64,000 nucleotides of DNA from Ligula intestinalis (GCA_036362985.1 JAYGXS010000001.1:52475375-52539374), one strand, 5' to 3'; numbered from the stretch's first letter, positions 44,346-56,200 are shown. Translations and numbers: made by a program. The notes: a model not told the origin generated them from the letters alone.

Positions 44346-44945
44346 AGGACAATATTGTCTCCCGTATCGATGCTGCTCGCTGGGTCTTCTCAATCCTTCG
44401 AAAGTGCCTATGGATCCGACGTGACATCTCCATCGCCACGAAGATTCGTGTATACCGTGCATCCATCCGGTCAGTCTTCCTCTATGGATGTGAATGCTGA
44501 GCTGTGCGCGCTGAAGATGAGAGAAGACTGGAGGTCTTTGACCGCCAGTGCCTGAGGACGATCCTGCGAGTTAATTATAGCGACTTCATCTCAAATGAGA
44601 CAGTCCGCATCCGCTGCGATCGGATCACGAGGATATCTCAGGCCATTCAAGAAAGGCGACTGTGGTGGTTTGGACACGTTTTCCGTCGTCCGCCCCACGA
44701 GCTTACCTATGCTGCCCTCGACCCGGCACCGCAGTCCACCTGGAATGGTCGAAGAGGAGGGCAACTGAAGACCTGGCTAGACACCGTCCGGCAAGACATG
44801 GAAGCAGTTCTTGGCCCTTCTATCTTCGGCCTCCGTCGCTGGAGAAGGGACTGGGTGGAGATTTCGAGATCCACTGCCGCCAATCGCCACGCATAGAGAG
44901 GTACCGTTCGTGAGATCATTGAGGCCGGCTAGATCAGGCATGTTC
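44346..44945 (+). pseudogene. RTE-like non-LTR retrotransposon 2, 3' part
   Basis: Continuation of the element interrupted at 41833: NIVSRIDAARWVFSILRKCL, RRDISIATKIRVYRASIRSV, LYGCEC-stop-AVRAEDERRLEV, then the 130-codon frame 44504-44896 (LRTILRVNYSDFISNETVRI, WWFGHVFRRPPHEL, RRGGQLKTWLDTVRQDME). The end REIIEAG is at ~44930. Joining the two parts gives the expected RTE order, which proves that the 2.5 kb between them arrived later. Confidence 0.88.
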
Positions 44946-44974
44946 ACAGCCGTTACAAGTAAGTATATCCAAAC

Positions 44975-45065
44975 CCAGATGGTGCACCGCCTGAGGTTTG
45001 AACCCACGACCTGCTGGTTAGAAGTTCAACGCTCCAACCCACAGCGCCCCGGGCTCGTTGACTTG
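44975..45065 (-). repeat. tRNA-like Pol III promoter region, possible SINE
   Basis: On the minus strand GCGCTGTGGGTTGGAGCG is a fair A-box region and GTGGGTTCAAACCTC a good B box, about 40 nt apart. It lies immediately after the RTE 3' end. Extent of the body is unclear. Confidence 0.4.
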
Positions 45066-45069
45066 TCAA

Positions 45070-45850
45070 TTTTCGACCGGCAGCTGGGCGGTTACTCGTG
45101 GTTGCAAGTTTATTGAGCGAAATAAAAGGCATTTGACAGCTAGAGCAGTTAACCACTGGCCTAAACGACCTTAAAGTCGCAAAACGAGATTTTCCGCTCT
45201 TCTATCATTAAATGAGAGGTCAAGAAATTTATGACGTCATTAAATTCTGTTAACCTAGTGATCTTCGCCTTGAGAATGATCACCATACCGATCCAAAAAC
45301 CGACTTCTGAGGTTTTATTCGTGCACGAACAATCCTGACACTGTACAGCTTAAACGCAGTCTACATACAGAAGGGTGCGCCTGAAATGCTAAAACAACTA
45401 GTCCAAGTGCCAAACTTAAAATATCCCGGCAATCCGTAGTCCCTTAAATGATCTACCCATTTGTAAAGTGGCGCGCACCTTTTCATTAATTCGCCTATAT
45501 TTTGAACTATGAGCTTGTTTTTTCTACATTGATTTTGGAAACAAATTGAACTTGCTGTTTACTTCTTACCCGCTAACTACTTTATGAAGTGACAGACAGC
45601 AGTTGCTAGCCAATCACAAAAATGTGTGCACCATTGAATCCTGCAGCTCAGGCTTGTTTTAAATTCGCAAAATCTTCTAACTTTGAGAAGTTCTTCAAAC
45701 CGTATTTGGACACATACTTCAAGAACACCACTATGGCTGGATGATGAAAAAACAAGGCAAATAGGACAACCCGGAAGATTCACAACGTCAAGCCTGTTCA
45801 CAAGCAGTCACCCACGTGCTCCTTGTCTTGCCATTTTTCTTAGCTCTTAA
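45070..45850. other. No gene recognised
   Basis: AT-leaning sequence, one 74-codon minus frame at 45577-45801 without motif. Confidence 0.4.
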
Positions 45851-45859
45851 CCGGCGAGG

Positions 45860-46140
45860 CAACTAGTCCGTGATCCAAGGCTTAGAGCGCTGGAATTCTG
45901 CTTAACCAGTCACGAGTTCGAGCCTCTGGTGATGCATCACCTGGGTTTGGCTGACTTATTACGGATAATAAGTCATAACTAACCATCCCAGTTTCACTTT
46001 CGTCGGTAGTATCATCCTGCCTACATCACTAACCACTGAACGGCTGCTGACTGGCCTCAAGATGGAGCCCCAAGGCCCAACGGTATGAGTGCGTTCTGTA
46101 AGCGATCGGTGAGCGTTTATCAACGAAAACCAAACCTGTT
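45860..46140 (+). repeat. tRNA-derived SINE candidate
   Basis: CCAAGGCTTAGAGCGCTGGA (~45875-45894) resembles an A box, and GAGTTCGAGCC (45914-45924) is a near-perfect B box, with normal tRNA spacing. The following ~200 bp may be the SINE body. Single copy in this window, so repetitiveness cannot be judged. Confidence 0.4.
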
Positions 46141-46544
46141 CACACACATAAAAGGGTGTCTCGGTTATTTCTAGGTCTCAGAACGGATGGTTACCTGAAT
46201 AAATCTTGCTATCCATCTTAGAGAGTGGAGACTACCAGTTCAGTTGCTAGAAGGTCTCTATAAAATTGTAACAGCCTTACTTACTGGACAATGTCTCTTC
46301 TCCTCCAATTTGGAGTTTAGAAATGACGTAGAAACGAGATTGAATCGGAATGACGTTAAGGTCCTTAATATCTGACAATTTTCAATGAAACTCATACTGA
46401 CCTACTAGGTCCAGTGTTCACTTTACTAGCAAGTTCTCGCTCAGGTCTTCAGGCACTACATGCGAAATTTCTATCACGTGGTTGGATGACGGCCGCAAAT
46501 AAGTTGGTGGTTCGCTTCCTCTGCTGAAGGGTAAGCTATGTTCT

Positions 46545-46690
46545 CATTCTTGTTGCCTCTCTCCGTCTTTTTCTTCTTTCTCTCTCTCCCTCCCTCCCCT
46601 TCTTCCTTTGCACAACCTCCTCTGCAGTGTTCATCTCCGACTTGTTTTCCCTTAAATCACTGCGCCCATCCCACCTTAGGCGACCGATCA
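46545..46690 (+). other. Strong polypyrimidine tract, acceptor and donor around a possible short exon
   Basis: About 65 bases of almost pure C/T (46553-46610), then CACAACCTCCTCTGCAG at ~46610-46626, followed by about 63 open bases and a GTAGGTGG donor near 46690. Two frames are open (one reads FISDLFSLKSLRPSHLRRP). This has the form of an internal exon, but no protein family was recognised and neighbouring exons were not found. Confidence 0.3.
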
Positions 46691-46970
46691 GGTAGGTGGT
46701 AGATATAGGTCGACCCTTAACAGATTTCTTTCCTCACTAAAAACAACCTGATACGCTTGACGCTAACACGGTGCGCTAAAAGCCGTAGCTCGGAGGGTTG
46801 CCAACTGACGGGATAACTTGGACACCACAGTCGGCCCAGTATGCCTTGTTGTGTGGAGTGGCTGTCTGCGGGTTGAGAGTTAGGCTACATGGCTCCTTCT
46901 TAATTTCACCTTCACGGCGCTCCCAGACGGTAACATACTTAGCAAGGTATGCTATTGGTACGCGTGTTGA

Positions 46971-47162
46971 GTGTTGGTCGCGCCAGTCGCCTGCACCTCT
47001 CCCTTCTTTGGTCTTCTTGACACCGGGTCTACTCTCACTATAATTCCACGGGAGCTACCGCGTAGCTTCAGTCTGCTGAAGTTCATGGTAGACATCTTCG
47101 AGAGGGACGGCCGAGCTGTCGGCGGTTGGCTTAGATCCGCACCTACACCAACGGCTGGCTAG
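46971..47162 (+). pseudogene. Retropepsin-like fragment of an LTR retrotransposon
   Basis: The frame reads CTSPFFGLLDTGSTLTIIPR. Hydrophobic residues followed by DTGS and a hydrophobic run is the active-site signature of retroviral-type aspartic proteases found in LTR retrotransposons. Only about 60 codons are open and no RT, RNase H or integrase follows. The element class (Gypsy or BEL) cannot be decided. Confidence 0.4.
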
Positions 47163-47169
47163 GATGTAG

Positions 47170-49780
47170 TTGGTTGATAATCACAAATGAGTCTCCACAG
47201 ATAAAATACAGTAAAACAGGACACCCCATCCACTTAAATAACTGCGAAGCAATTTGAAGAGCGGCCTTTTTGCAGTGGGGTACCCAACTTGGGTTCTTCA
47301 ATGTACAGATCCGGTGCCTATTTTCTACGGTGTCGCAGCTACGCAATTTAAATGGGCCAATTCGTACTACAGCCGCACGCAAAAAAATCATTTTTTGAAC
47401 GGATATGACAGTATGTCTCTGACTTATCGAAGCAGAAAGCGCACGCACCCAGTAAAAAACAGGGTACTGTACATTTGTCAGTGGACGAAATGAATGCTCT
47501 AGGTATCTGCTCAGCACAGAGACGATAAAATGCTCTCACTCACTCCTCTGATTTAAACACTGAAGCCAAGGCTACGACAAAAAGTATCTACTCGTTAATC
47601 CAGGCTTAGATAAAGTCTATCGGCCTCATCAAACTACCATGGAATGTAATCCGGAGGCTGTCAAAGAGGATTCTAATTGTAATCATGTAACGTGACCTTC
47701 CAGGCATAACTGCAAAAAATATACACTAACCGTTGCCTGTCGAGGACACCGCCCAAAGACGGAAATGACAATTAGAGAAGAACAATCCTTGAGCTTTGGA
47801 CAGACCTTCCAGAGGGCAAAGCAACACATCTAAAGCTTTTATTTCCAACAAATGTTAGGAAAAAACGTTAAGAGAGTTCAATAGATGGATTACAATCGAT
47901 CATATGGTGATGTACGAAGAAAAAATAGACAAGGTGACAAATCGTGTAGGAGAAAGCAAAAAACCCTTTACTAAGGGAGAGCGACATCGCGATAAGAGAA
48001 GGATCAGAAACATACAACGGAGCACAAATGAAGAGCGTGATTATTAAGTTCCGAATGTTTAACTTCAAGTCGAGAGGGAGAAGGGGTGAAAGGAGAGACA
48101 TATCAGGGGTGGCCTGAGAGTACAAGAAAATCTGTCAGGTTGGAGGGTTGCCGAGAATCCACAGACCGATGAAAATGATACAAAAAGAGATGGAGGAACA
48201 CTTTTAAGACAAACACTTGTAGTGTGCTGATACAGCAGTCTACAAGGGAGCACCGTCGACTGCCGGAAGGCCAGAGTCTTCAAGAAGGTCATTGTTATTG
48301 TGCTGGAACCAAGGCGTCTCCTTCCAGAGAAACCACAAAGACGAAGCCCAGAGCGCTACGTTTGCAAATCCAAATATCTATAAAAGAAAGAGATCACCCA
48401 TGAAAATTTGTCATGGGTTAATTTTTATAGGCAGCCTTAATCATGGGAATTGGTCGTGCGTGCACATTTCGGATTAAATCCTGCCTGTACACTAAAATTC
48501 TGTCCGAGCATCCTGTCACCATCGAATTTCTGCAAAGGATCGGTGAGTTAAGAGAATACAAGTGAACTTGGTTTGAAGCCAATATTCTGCATAATGAAAG
48601 ACGAGAGGAAATAACAGGTGCTGCATACAAAGTGTATGGCTCGAGCTTACGAAGTTCAAATGGGTGTGAGTGCCAGCAGGGAGCTTAAAAACGGAACATA
48701 AAGGGGGAATGGGGGGGAGTTCTATGTAAATAATCAGTCGGCGGTTCGACGTTTTGGATAAAGTTGTTTGGCGCTGTTTCACCCATAAAAAGGTTCACAA
48801 TGAGAACTAAACTGGTGTCACTGCTTGCGGGGTCGCTGAATTGTGTCACAACTTGATTCAGCTGCGAGCAAGAAGAAAACAAAAACGGTGGTGCGTCGTC
48901 TAGTTAGGAAATCAAAAACTTGCAAAATTTGGTGACACACTGTAGCCCACGCCACAGCTGACTACCTAGGAACTCGGGTATTCAACTCAAAATCTAGGGC
49001 TTAGTGTATCAAAGTAGTGGTAGTTGCTTCAAAATACTGGAAGTAGAAATGACCAAAGTGAACATAATGTCACAGGGTCTTGTGAAGAGATTGACATGGA
49101 GGCATCACTTATTTCATTGACAAGGACGTAAAATAGCCTCGTAACTAGCGTGAGTATCACTGAACATGACCTCCATAACCAAAATCGGCAAATGCAATGA
49201 CTACAGGTACATCGGTGGGTCCGACATCACATATGAAAACAGAATGTGCAGTGTTATTTTTGAAGGTGACAACAGCAAATGATCTGGCTGGTTGTCGACA
49301 AATGGCTTTTTAAGGGCAATGGGTAACGCAGCGAAAACAGAAAAAATACTGATCTAGCACATTCTGACGAGAGAGCGGCTATGTGTGTTAGGTGAAAGAC
49401 AGTAGAAAAAGCGACCTATGACTTATTGAAAAGGAGCCAAATGAGTGTCAGTTGTGCAAGCAATATACTTTGGACATGAATGACAGCTATTTCAGATCTG
49501 GGCGGCCGCTGTGAACAGGGTCTGCGGCCATTTGCTTGGCCACGACGACGGAAAGGAGTCTGAGGCAGCAATCAGTCTGGCAAGCGCCTGGCAAGTGGTG
49601 AGGTTGCGAAATTTTTACATATTGATTCACATAACCTTTGGAAAATGTAACATGAATCACAGAATGAATACTCTTTAGGCAAAATTCCAATATCGCCATT
49701 CACACGGACGACATCTTACAGAAGTAACCCTATGCTGACAACATCCGTACTCCAGACACATTTCTAGAAACATCGGCAGT
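47170..49780. other. No gene recognised
   Basis: Several overlapping frames of 60-124 codons on both strands (47143-47517, 47868-48125, 48065-48292, 48516-48882, 49487-49699) carry no domain. No terminal repeat or recognised element was found across 2.6 kb. Confidence 0.35.
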
Positions 49781-49789
49781 TAGTCTTAA

Positions 49790-52175
49790 ATTGAATTACG
49801 AAGACACGGACCGCTTATAATCAGATCACTCAATGGGGCCACCGAGAAAAGTCCTGGATACACCCAGCGACGCCATAATGATGGGATCAGTTGAAGGACC
49901 CTGCAGGTGTCTGCTGAGACAACTCAAGCCAGGTGCTGTATTGATGACTATTTCCATCAACTAAGAAAGATTACGGCAAAATCGGCTAGAGAGGACCTGA
50001 AGAAATACGGAGCTAAAATAGTGACCTTCGTGGAGCAGGCGTCGAACGTTGGAGATACTCGAAAACTCTGCCAACTTATTTGCCAGGCTAGTGGTAAGCT
50101 GCCTTCACTGAGTGACTCAGTTCGTGATGCGAATGGCGGCTTTATTGCTGGCAACGCTAATATGGTCATGCATTGGCTTGAACACTCTCAGCGCCTTCGA
50201 TACGAAACCTAGCACCCCCTCTTCCCTGCTTTTATCTGCAGTGGAGTCTTCTTCCCTCCTCACTTATTCATTGTCATGAGACTCACTTTTTGAAGGAGAA
50301 ATCGCTGACGCCACAAAAGGCTCAAAGCCATAAGGTGCCTGGAGAGGACTGTATATACGCTGAAGTCTACAGGTCTTGTGCCGACACTCTGGCGCTTTTG
50401 CTCGATAAGGTGATCAGACAAGCGTGGAAGGACGAGGCCGTTCCTGATGACTGGGGCTCAGGCATCCTTGTGCCTGGCCACAAGAACGAAGATAAGACAA
50501 GATGCAAGAACTACTACGGCATAAGTCTCATCGACGTCGCTGCGAAGATCTTAGCTGTTGTTCTTATCAAGTTACTCCGGTTTTTGCGCGACTCTGGGAC
50601 GCGGTCTAACCAAGTCAGATTTTGCGCTCTGTGTGGATTTTTAGACCAGATATTCAGTATGAGACGGATACTTGTATGTCGCCATAGCAACTAACGATCA
50701 TGTGCTTTGTTGACTTCACTTGTGCGATCGATTTCGTTCATCGTGAATCCCTATGGTGGATAATGACATTAGATGGTGTACCACCTTGTGTGAGTCTCCA
50801 GAAGAAGAACACGACAAGAAGGGTGCGACGGCAGAAGTCTTTGAGTGTTCCAGGTGCAACGTATTTAGGAAACAAACGTGTGTAAACGATGTCCCTTGAG
50901 GCAATCAGACTATCTCATGAAATAGCAGCCGGTCCCATTGGCTGTTGGCTTAGTGAGTGAATGTAGCTAGAAATTCAAATTATCGATTGACTGTCTAGCT
51001 CGATGTGTTAGTTCGCGCACAGGCCGATCGATAGCCTATTGTGGACGCAGTGATGGTTTGCAAGCTACTATTTGCTAAGGCTGTTATTAGGCCGTCCTAA
51101 CACCACCAAAAATAATTGTCTTGATCAAGGCATACTACCACTCCACCACCGCGGGAGTTTTGGTCCATAAGAAACTTTTAGAACCCTTTGCTACCCAGTC
51201 TGGCGTTCGACAAGACTGGTACTGTGGCCTATCCTATGCAACTACGCCACCGAGTGGATTCTCGGGAAGGTCCTACGTGAAAATGACGGTCTTGAACTTG
51301 CACCCGGACGCAGGTTGACTGATCTTGAATATTCTGATGATATCGCTTTACTAGCTTCAAGTTTTGGCGATCGTGTCGCGGGTGAACGAGGCCGCTATGT
51401 CGTACAGTTTGTCGATAAACGCTGGGAAGACCAAATTGTCCTCATGGTGCATCTCTGTCCAAGAGAAGGCACCCCTCGAGATTAATGGCGGCTAAATAGA
51501 AGAATTAGACGGTTTCAAACACCTCGGAACAAGGTTGCTGTCGAATGGACAGCGAAAGTATGACATTATCTACCAAATTGGCGCAGGTCGACGGGTTTTA
51601 TCTAGTCTCCAAAAGTGCCGGTGGATCCGCTGCGAAATTTCTGTTACCACGAAGGTACGCGAGTACCATGCATCTGTGCGGTCTGTTCTACTATACGGCT
51701 GCGAATGGTGGGCTATAAGTGCGGAAGATGAACGGAAACTGGAAATACTTGACCATTACTGTTAGAGGACCATCCCGAGATTGAATTGCTCTGACTTTAT
51801 CTCAAGTGGGACAGAACGCACTGTTTGCGACAACATCGCAAAGATACCCAGGCCATCCAAGGAAGAAGACTGATGTGGTGTAGGCACGTTCTTCATCATC
51901 AACCTCACGAACGCAGTGTTACTGACCTTGACCCGAAACTGTTGCCTTATTGGAAACGTCGAAGAGCGGTTCAGCTCAAAAACTGGCTCAACTCAGTCCG
52001 TTAGGACATGAAAGTGGTTCTTGGACCTTCGGCATACGGTTTCCAGCGCTGAACAAGGTAATGGATCAAACTGTTTAGGTCTGCTGCCACGGACCTTCAC
52101 GCGTGGAGAAGAACCGTGTGGGACATCATCGAGGCCGACTAGGTCAGATATGATCGCAGTCGTAAGTACAAGAAC
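49790..52175 (+). pseudogene. RTE-like non-LTR retrotransposon 3 (5'-truncated)
   Basis: Begins after the endonuclease at LNGATEKSPGYTQRR and follows element 2 closely: SNVGDTRKLCQLICQASGKL, DANGGFIAGNANMVMHW, WKDEAVPDDWGSGILVPG (134-codon frame at 50290-50694), DVAAKILAVVLIKLL, then CFVDFTCAIDFVHRESLW (50700-50755). A 316 bp insert at 50786-51101 splits the frame after DGVPP. It continues with LIKAYYHSTTAGVLVHKKLL, GVRQD, NEAAMSYSLSINAGKTKL, KHLGTRLLSNGQ and SVLLYGCEWWAISAEDERKL, and ends near 52140 (SSRPTRSDMI). Many stops, so inactive and older than element 2. Confidence 0.85.
50786..51101. mobile_element. 316 bp insert in RTE-like element 3
   Basis: Non-coding sequence interrupting the RT frame. 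The codons before (GVPP) and after (KIIVLIKAYYH) join perfectly when it is removed. ACCACC flanks both sides (50780-50785 and 51102-51107), a likely short target duplication. It starts TTGTGTGAGTC and ends CCGTCCTAAC, with no clear terminal inverted repeat and no Pol III boxes. Family unknown. Confidence 0.6.
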
Positions 52176-52389
52176 AATATCACTTACTGTTTAAATGAAA
52201 GGATAAAAGGAGTTAGTCGAGCAAGATAGTACAAAAACACCAGCAGCTTATGTGAGACCCTATATGCGGCAGTCTCGAGTGAAGGGGAAGGAAGATCGCG
52301 GTTTACGTTAACTGCAGAAGATACTACTGAGATGCAGGAGATGCCGAAAATGACTAAGGAGAAGTTAATGATACGTAGACTTCGGTAAT

Positions 52390-52560
52390 TCTTAGAAGAG
52401 TAGTTGAGGAGCATACGTACGCTTTCGATAAATTCCCATCGGACCGTTAAATCTAGATGGTAATATTCCAAAAACCAAAACGCTACTACATATCCCAGAA
52501 GTTCAAAACTTAAAAAAATTATACGATCAATTGTAAACTACCTCATTTGACTAACTTAAT
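52390..52560 (-). repeat. PLE-B 3' UTR fragment
   Basis: GAGGAGCATACGTACGCTTTC, then GATAAATTCCCATCGGACCG and TTAAATCTAGATGG, parallel the 3' UTR of PLE-B copies 1 (29918-29970, minus) and 2 (43850-43910, plus). No coding sequence is attached. It lies about 240 bp downstream of the synaptophysin stop codon. Confidence 0.6.
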
Positions 52561-52796
52561 TCAACTACCACGACCTATGCTAGAGAGTAGGACCTATAGG
52601 ACATTAATTTTTAAAAAAGGTACGAAGCTGCACTCGTTTTCGATCGAAGCGAAACGATGAAAACGTAAGCTCATAGTAACTACTATGCAGTTAATTCAAG
52701 ACGAGCCACAAACACTTCGTGAAGATAACGTGCTACAGCCATCGTAGCATGAAAAAAGGGGGAAGGGGGAGAGGCATTAACTAAACTCGGACAACT

Positions 52797-53615
52797 TTAC
52801 TCAGCAGCCGGGTTATTGATACTGAAGACACCAGCCCATAAAAGAGAGAATTTAACTAAGAAATAAGGGGTACGAGCAAATAAATGGGCAGTTTGAGATA
52901 CACGGCAACAAGGAACTCACCAAGGATATATTCAGTCCTGCGTATGTTTGCAAGGGGTCCACCTTGCAACCTGCACTTGGCGGTTTTCCACAAAGCTCAT
53001 TATAAAGAGCTGGTCCCGAAGTGTACCTTTTTAGTTGATCTACTCCACTGGCCCAAGCTATAGAGCCCAGGAGCCACAGAAAAACTACAAAACAACTGGA
53101 GAGGAAATCCTACAGCGATAATAGGCTAGAAAAATTAAACGTACCGCCTTCTTTATTCGATCGTCCGCATCGTAATAGTTGTGCAACACAGTGTATAACA
53201 ACAAAAATGCGATGCAATAAAGAAATGAAATGACGCCAACGAACACGAAAAACTGTGCGCTGGCAGAAAAGTCACCGTACAGACTACGGGTGGCACCGCA
53301 TATGGGGGCCTTTTTATCTGCGCTTGAAAGACTACACAATAACTATGTAAGAAAGTGGCAACCTGAAGGGGTAGAAGACAGGTATTTTAACCGACTCAGT
53401 CAGGTTTTCTGTACACTTAGCAGAAGCTTGGATTTCGCCGGAAAAGTTGCACGTTGTCGCGAATGCGCATATGACAAATATCTATGGCATAAGTATTGGT
53501 CAAGGCGAATTACCAGTTGCAGGATACGAATAAAGCCCCTGGGTTCTTTAATGGCATTAATCTATTAGCATTATCTAAAGTAATAAGCCACAACTACCGA
53601 GTCGTTCGAATCCAT
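52797..53615 (-). CDS. Synaptophysin-family membrane protein, multi-exon with 31-36 bp introns
   Basis: Exons on the minus strand: 53615-53598 (ATG, MDSNDS), 53561-53514 (INAIKEPRGFIRILQL), 53481-53363 (IFVICAFATTCNFSGE, ending VKIPVFYPF), 53331-53145 (TRSLYGDFSASAQFFVFVGV) and 53109-52921 (FVVFLWLLGSIAWASG, then LCGKPPSAGCKVD). Each intron starts GT and ends AG, and phases agree across all joins. Introns are 36, 32, 31 and 35 bp. The KEPxGFIR start, the RSLYGDFSSSAEFF-type block before the second membrane span, and paired luminal cysteines are typical of synaptophysin, a four-span synaptic-vesicle protein. The last exon is uncertain: 52855-52797 (FSLLWAGVFS, then TAA) would supply span four with a 61 bp intron and a weak GTTCCT donor, giving about 207 residues. 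The tiny first exon is plausible rather than proven. Confidence 0.82.
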
Positions 53616-53619
53616 GTCA

Positions 53620-55560
53620 TAAGCTAGCATTAAGCGACTTATTGGATTTCCCCGCCTCGCACCGGGCTCAGTTAAATAAAGCCAACGTTGTTGATTTTTG
53701 CGGATGTAGGTAAGTGTATGTTTCGCTAGAAAGCAAAGTCTTTGGATTATAAAAGCATTACTTTACGGTAAGATGTATGGATGCTTAGCTCAACTTCAGT
53801 GTTGGTGTGCTTATCAGAAACGTCAGTGGTGGTCAATGGGAGTGACTACATAGCGAGGAGATGCAGTCAACTTAAGTCAATAAAAAGGTGGAGAAATAAA
53901 CATGAAGCATGAAAAACACGAGGATGCCGGGCTTTTTATTGGGAGGTCTAAATATGCACTCATTACTCCTTCACTGGCAGTCATCCATTCGCTGCGTATT
54001 CTAGGTACTTTTCAACTTCGCTTCATACGTTTGATTACTTCCATCTTTTCGCTCATCGTTTTTTACATTATATATTGCCGCCAGCTACACCTAGGCATTG
54101 AAATTGGGAATTTTTTAAGTTAAAAAATGACTGACTGAGATTTGAAAGCGATAAAATTGACTCAGGCGAGTGAGTCCACTACTAGTCTACGTGCGCGGTA
54201 AAGTATAGCTGTTATTTTTATTTCGTTATCTCAAACTGTTCGTCAAATGCATAACAAGGTTAGGCTTTTCATCATATGATCACCTTTTCTAATCGTCTGC
54301 GTCCGTTTAAGTCTTTACGAGGAAGTTAGATGGCTATAGTAATGCTCGCGCTAACACCAGCTGACCGCTCTAAATTTGCTACAGGCGAAATGAATATTTA
54401 ATTTTACTTGCTTCATTTGAGTAATATTCATGAATGAAATTCTTATCTGCATCATATTCATTCCATATGAATGCAGTTCACTTATTTCGACCACTGACGG
54501 ATAGTTGCGAGCGTTTCCGAGAGCTGCGCAAAGAGTTTATCACTGTTTGCTCTTTCGTTGACTCTCTCCTATGTAAAAGCTCGTGTCATTGGCATCGCCC
54601 ATCAACCAAGATACTAATGTTATGTGATTATGCTTTTCGCAAAGATTGAGTAGTCCTGTATGTTCACTATTTCCACTAAGGGACGGCTGCCAGCATTTTG
54701 CCTGCAATCCTGTGAACAAGCACTTTTTGATTTTTTCAGTAACTATGTCAACAATAGGGAGCACAAAGGCATTTATCTACCTTTCTCTTAATCAAGCGGA
54801 ACTGAAGTGAGCCTCTTACTAAGCCTATACTATGCTAAATAGCTTTAAATCGTGTCTTGTATGCAGAGAGTTTGGCCTATATGCTCTTGGACTCCTGAAA
54901 GAATGGAGGTTGATGGTCTGAGGATTATGTCGTCACCAACAAAAGTAGGGGAAGAAGTAATGACCATCAACAATTTGAGTTATTTGAGGGAGATAGGTAT
55001 GACTGTGATGTAGAGAAAAGCAATTTATGCTGTAGTAGTTCAAACAGGATCACAAAAAGATAGAATTTGGGTGTTCGTATCAAGGGTTAAATTTCATCCT
55101 TCTTCGATCCGGTAAATATTTCGATATTAATCTGTCGGGATTCTTTTCAGAACTTTAAATCGATGGGGACTCTACAATATCTGCGGGAACGGTATTCTAT
55201 GGATGGATCACGCCGACAGGGGAGGAAACTTGTGCACATTCAGACTGCCTGCTGCAAGCGCAGTCTTGATTGGTAACTTCGGGTATTGGTCATGATGGCA
55301 AATTCGAGAAGGTCCTCAAAAGCCAGTGAAGCAATCCAACCCCTTCCCAATACGGGATTCTTAGAAGAAATCGCAGTTCGCTTGCCTGTAGCTCAAAAGA
55401 AACGGCTTAATTTTGTCAGGCAGGTTACAGGTAGCAAAATGATTTGACCTACAAACATGTGGGTTGCTCTCTTTTTAACTTTTTTGCGACTACGCGGGAC
55501 AATGCATCGAAATTACATATCGGCTCAACTGGGTAATGAATATCGATGACCGATTTAATT
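53620..55560. other. Upstream of the synaptophysin gene; no gene recognised
   Basis: Probably includes promoter and 5' UTR of the minus-strand gene ending at 53615. Frames at 53902-54123 (+) and 54434-54764 (both strands) have no motif. The stretch 54900-55550 may belong to the CR1-A element's 5' part but is too decayed to say. Confidence 0.35.
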
Positions 55561-55569
55561 CCAAATAGT

Positions 55570-56200
55570 CCCGGATAGTCTGTCAGCACAGAGAAACAAT
55601 TTCTGCGAAGTAATTAGTTGTAAGCTGGGAGTACCTAACCAACCTGACCTCCATATTGCTCTGGTATATAGGCCACCAGGAAAAAGAACGGAATCGGACG
55701 ATGTACTTATCTCTGAGGTAAAAGAGATCTGCCGTAGCAAAAACGGTCTTATACTTTGAGATTTTAACGCTCCAAATATAGATTGGGATTTAATGCACAG
55801 CTCGCTATCAGAGAACTCATTCGAACAGAAACTACTGCACTTGGTAAATGACGAATTTCTTACCCAGCATGTCACAATGGACACGCGGTTCCGAGGTGGT
55901 CAACAATCTAGCTGCCTTGATCTCGTCATTAAGAGAGACGTAAACTGTAACTTTGGCTTGAATACTCAGACTCCTTTTGGCCGAAGTGATCACTGTGTTC
56001 TTGTCTGGGAGTACAGCCCTTTCTCGGTACCCGTCGCTCACGCAGTAAGTGAGAGGAATATATGGAAAGGAGATTATAATACAATAAAAGGACAACTTAA
56101 TGTGACTGACTGGAGCCCTGCATACGTACCTGACCCGACCGACGCCTGTGCTTTTTTAGGAACTTAGCTCAGCAACTATTAGAGGACTGTTGCCCGCTTA
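55570..56200 (+). pseudogene. CR1-like non-LTR retrotransposon CR1-A, endonuclease part
   Basis: AP-endonuclease C-terminal half on the plus strand: LGVPNQPDLHIALVYRPPGK (~55625), KNGLIL-stop-DFNAPNIDWDL (~55740-55790), then the 124-codon frame 55793-56167 with TRFRGGQQSSCLDLVIKR, FGRSDHCVLVWEY and SERNIWKGDYNTIK. It breaks off at EDCCPL, 56200, where a minus-strand CR1-like copy is inserted, and resumes at 59748. Confidence 0.82.

Noticed and set aside
53085..53339. 84-codon minus frame as a complete small protein
   Set aside because: It is one exon plus read-through of a 35 bp intron of the synaptophysin gene; the real coding path leaves it at 53145.
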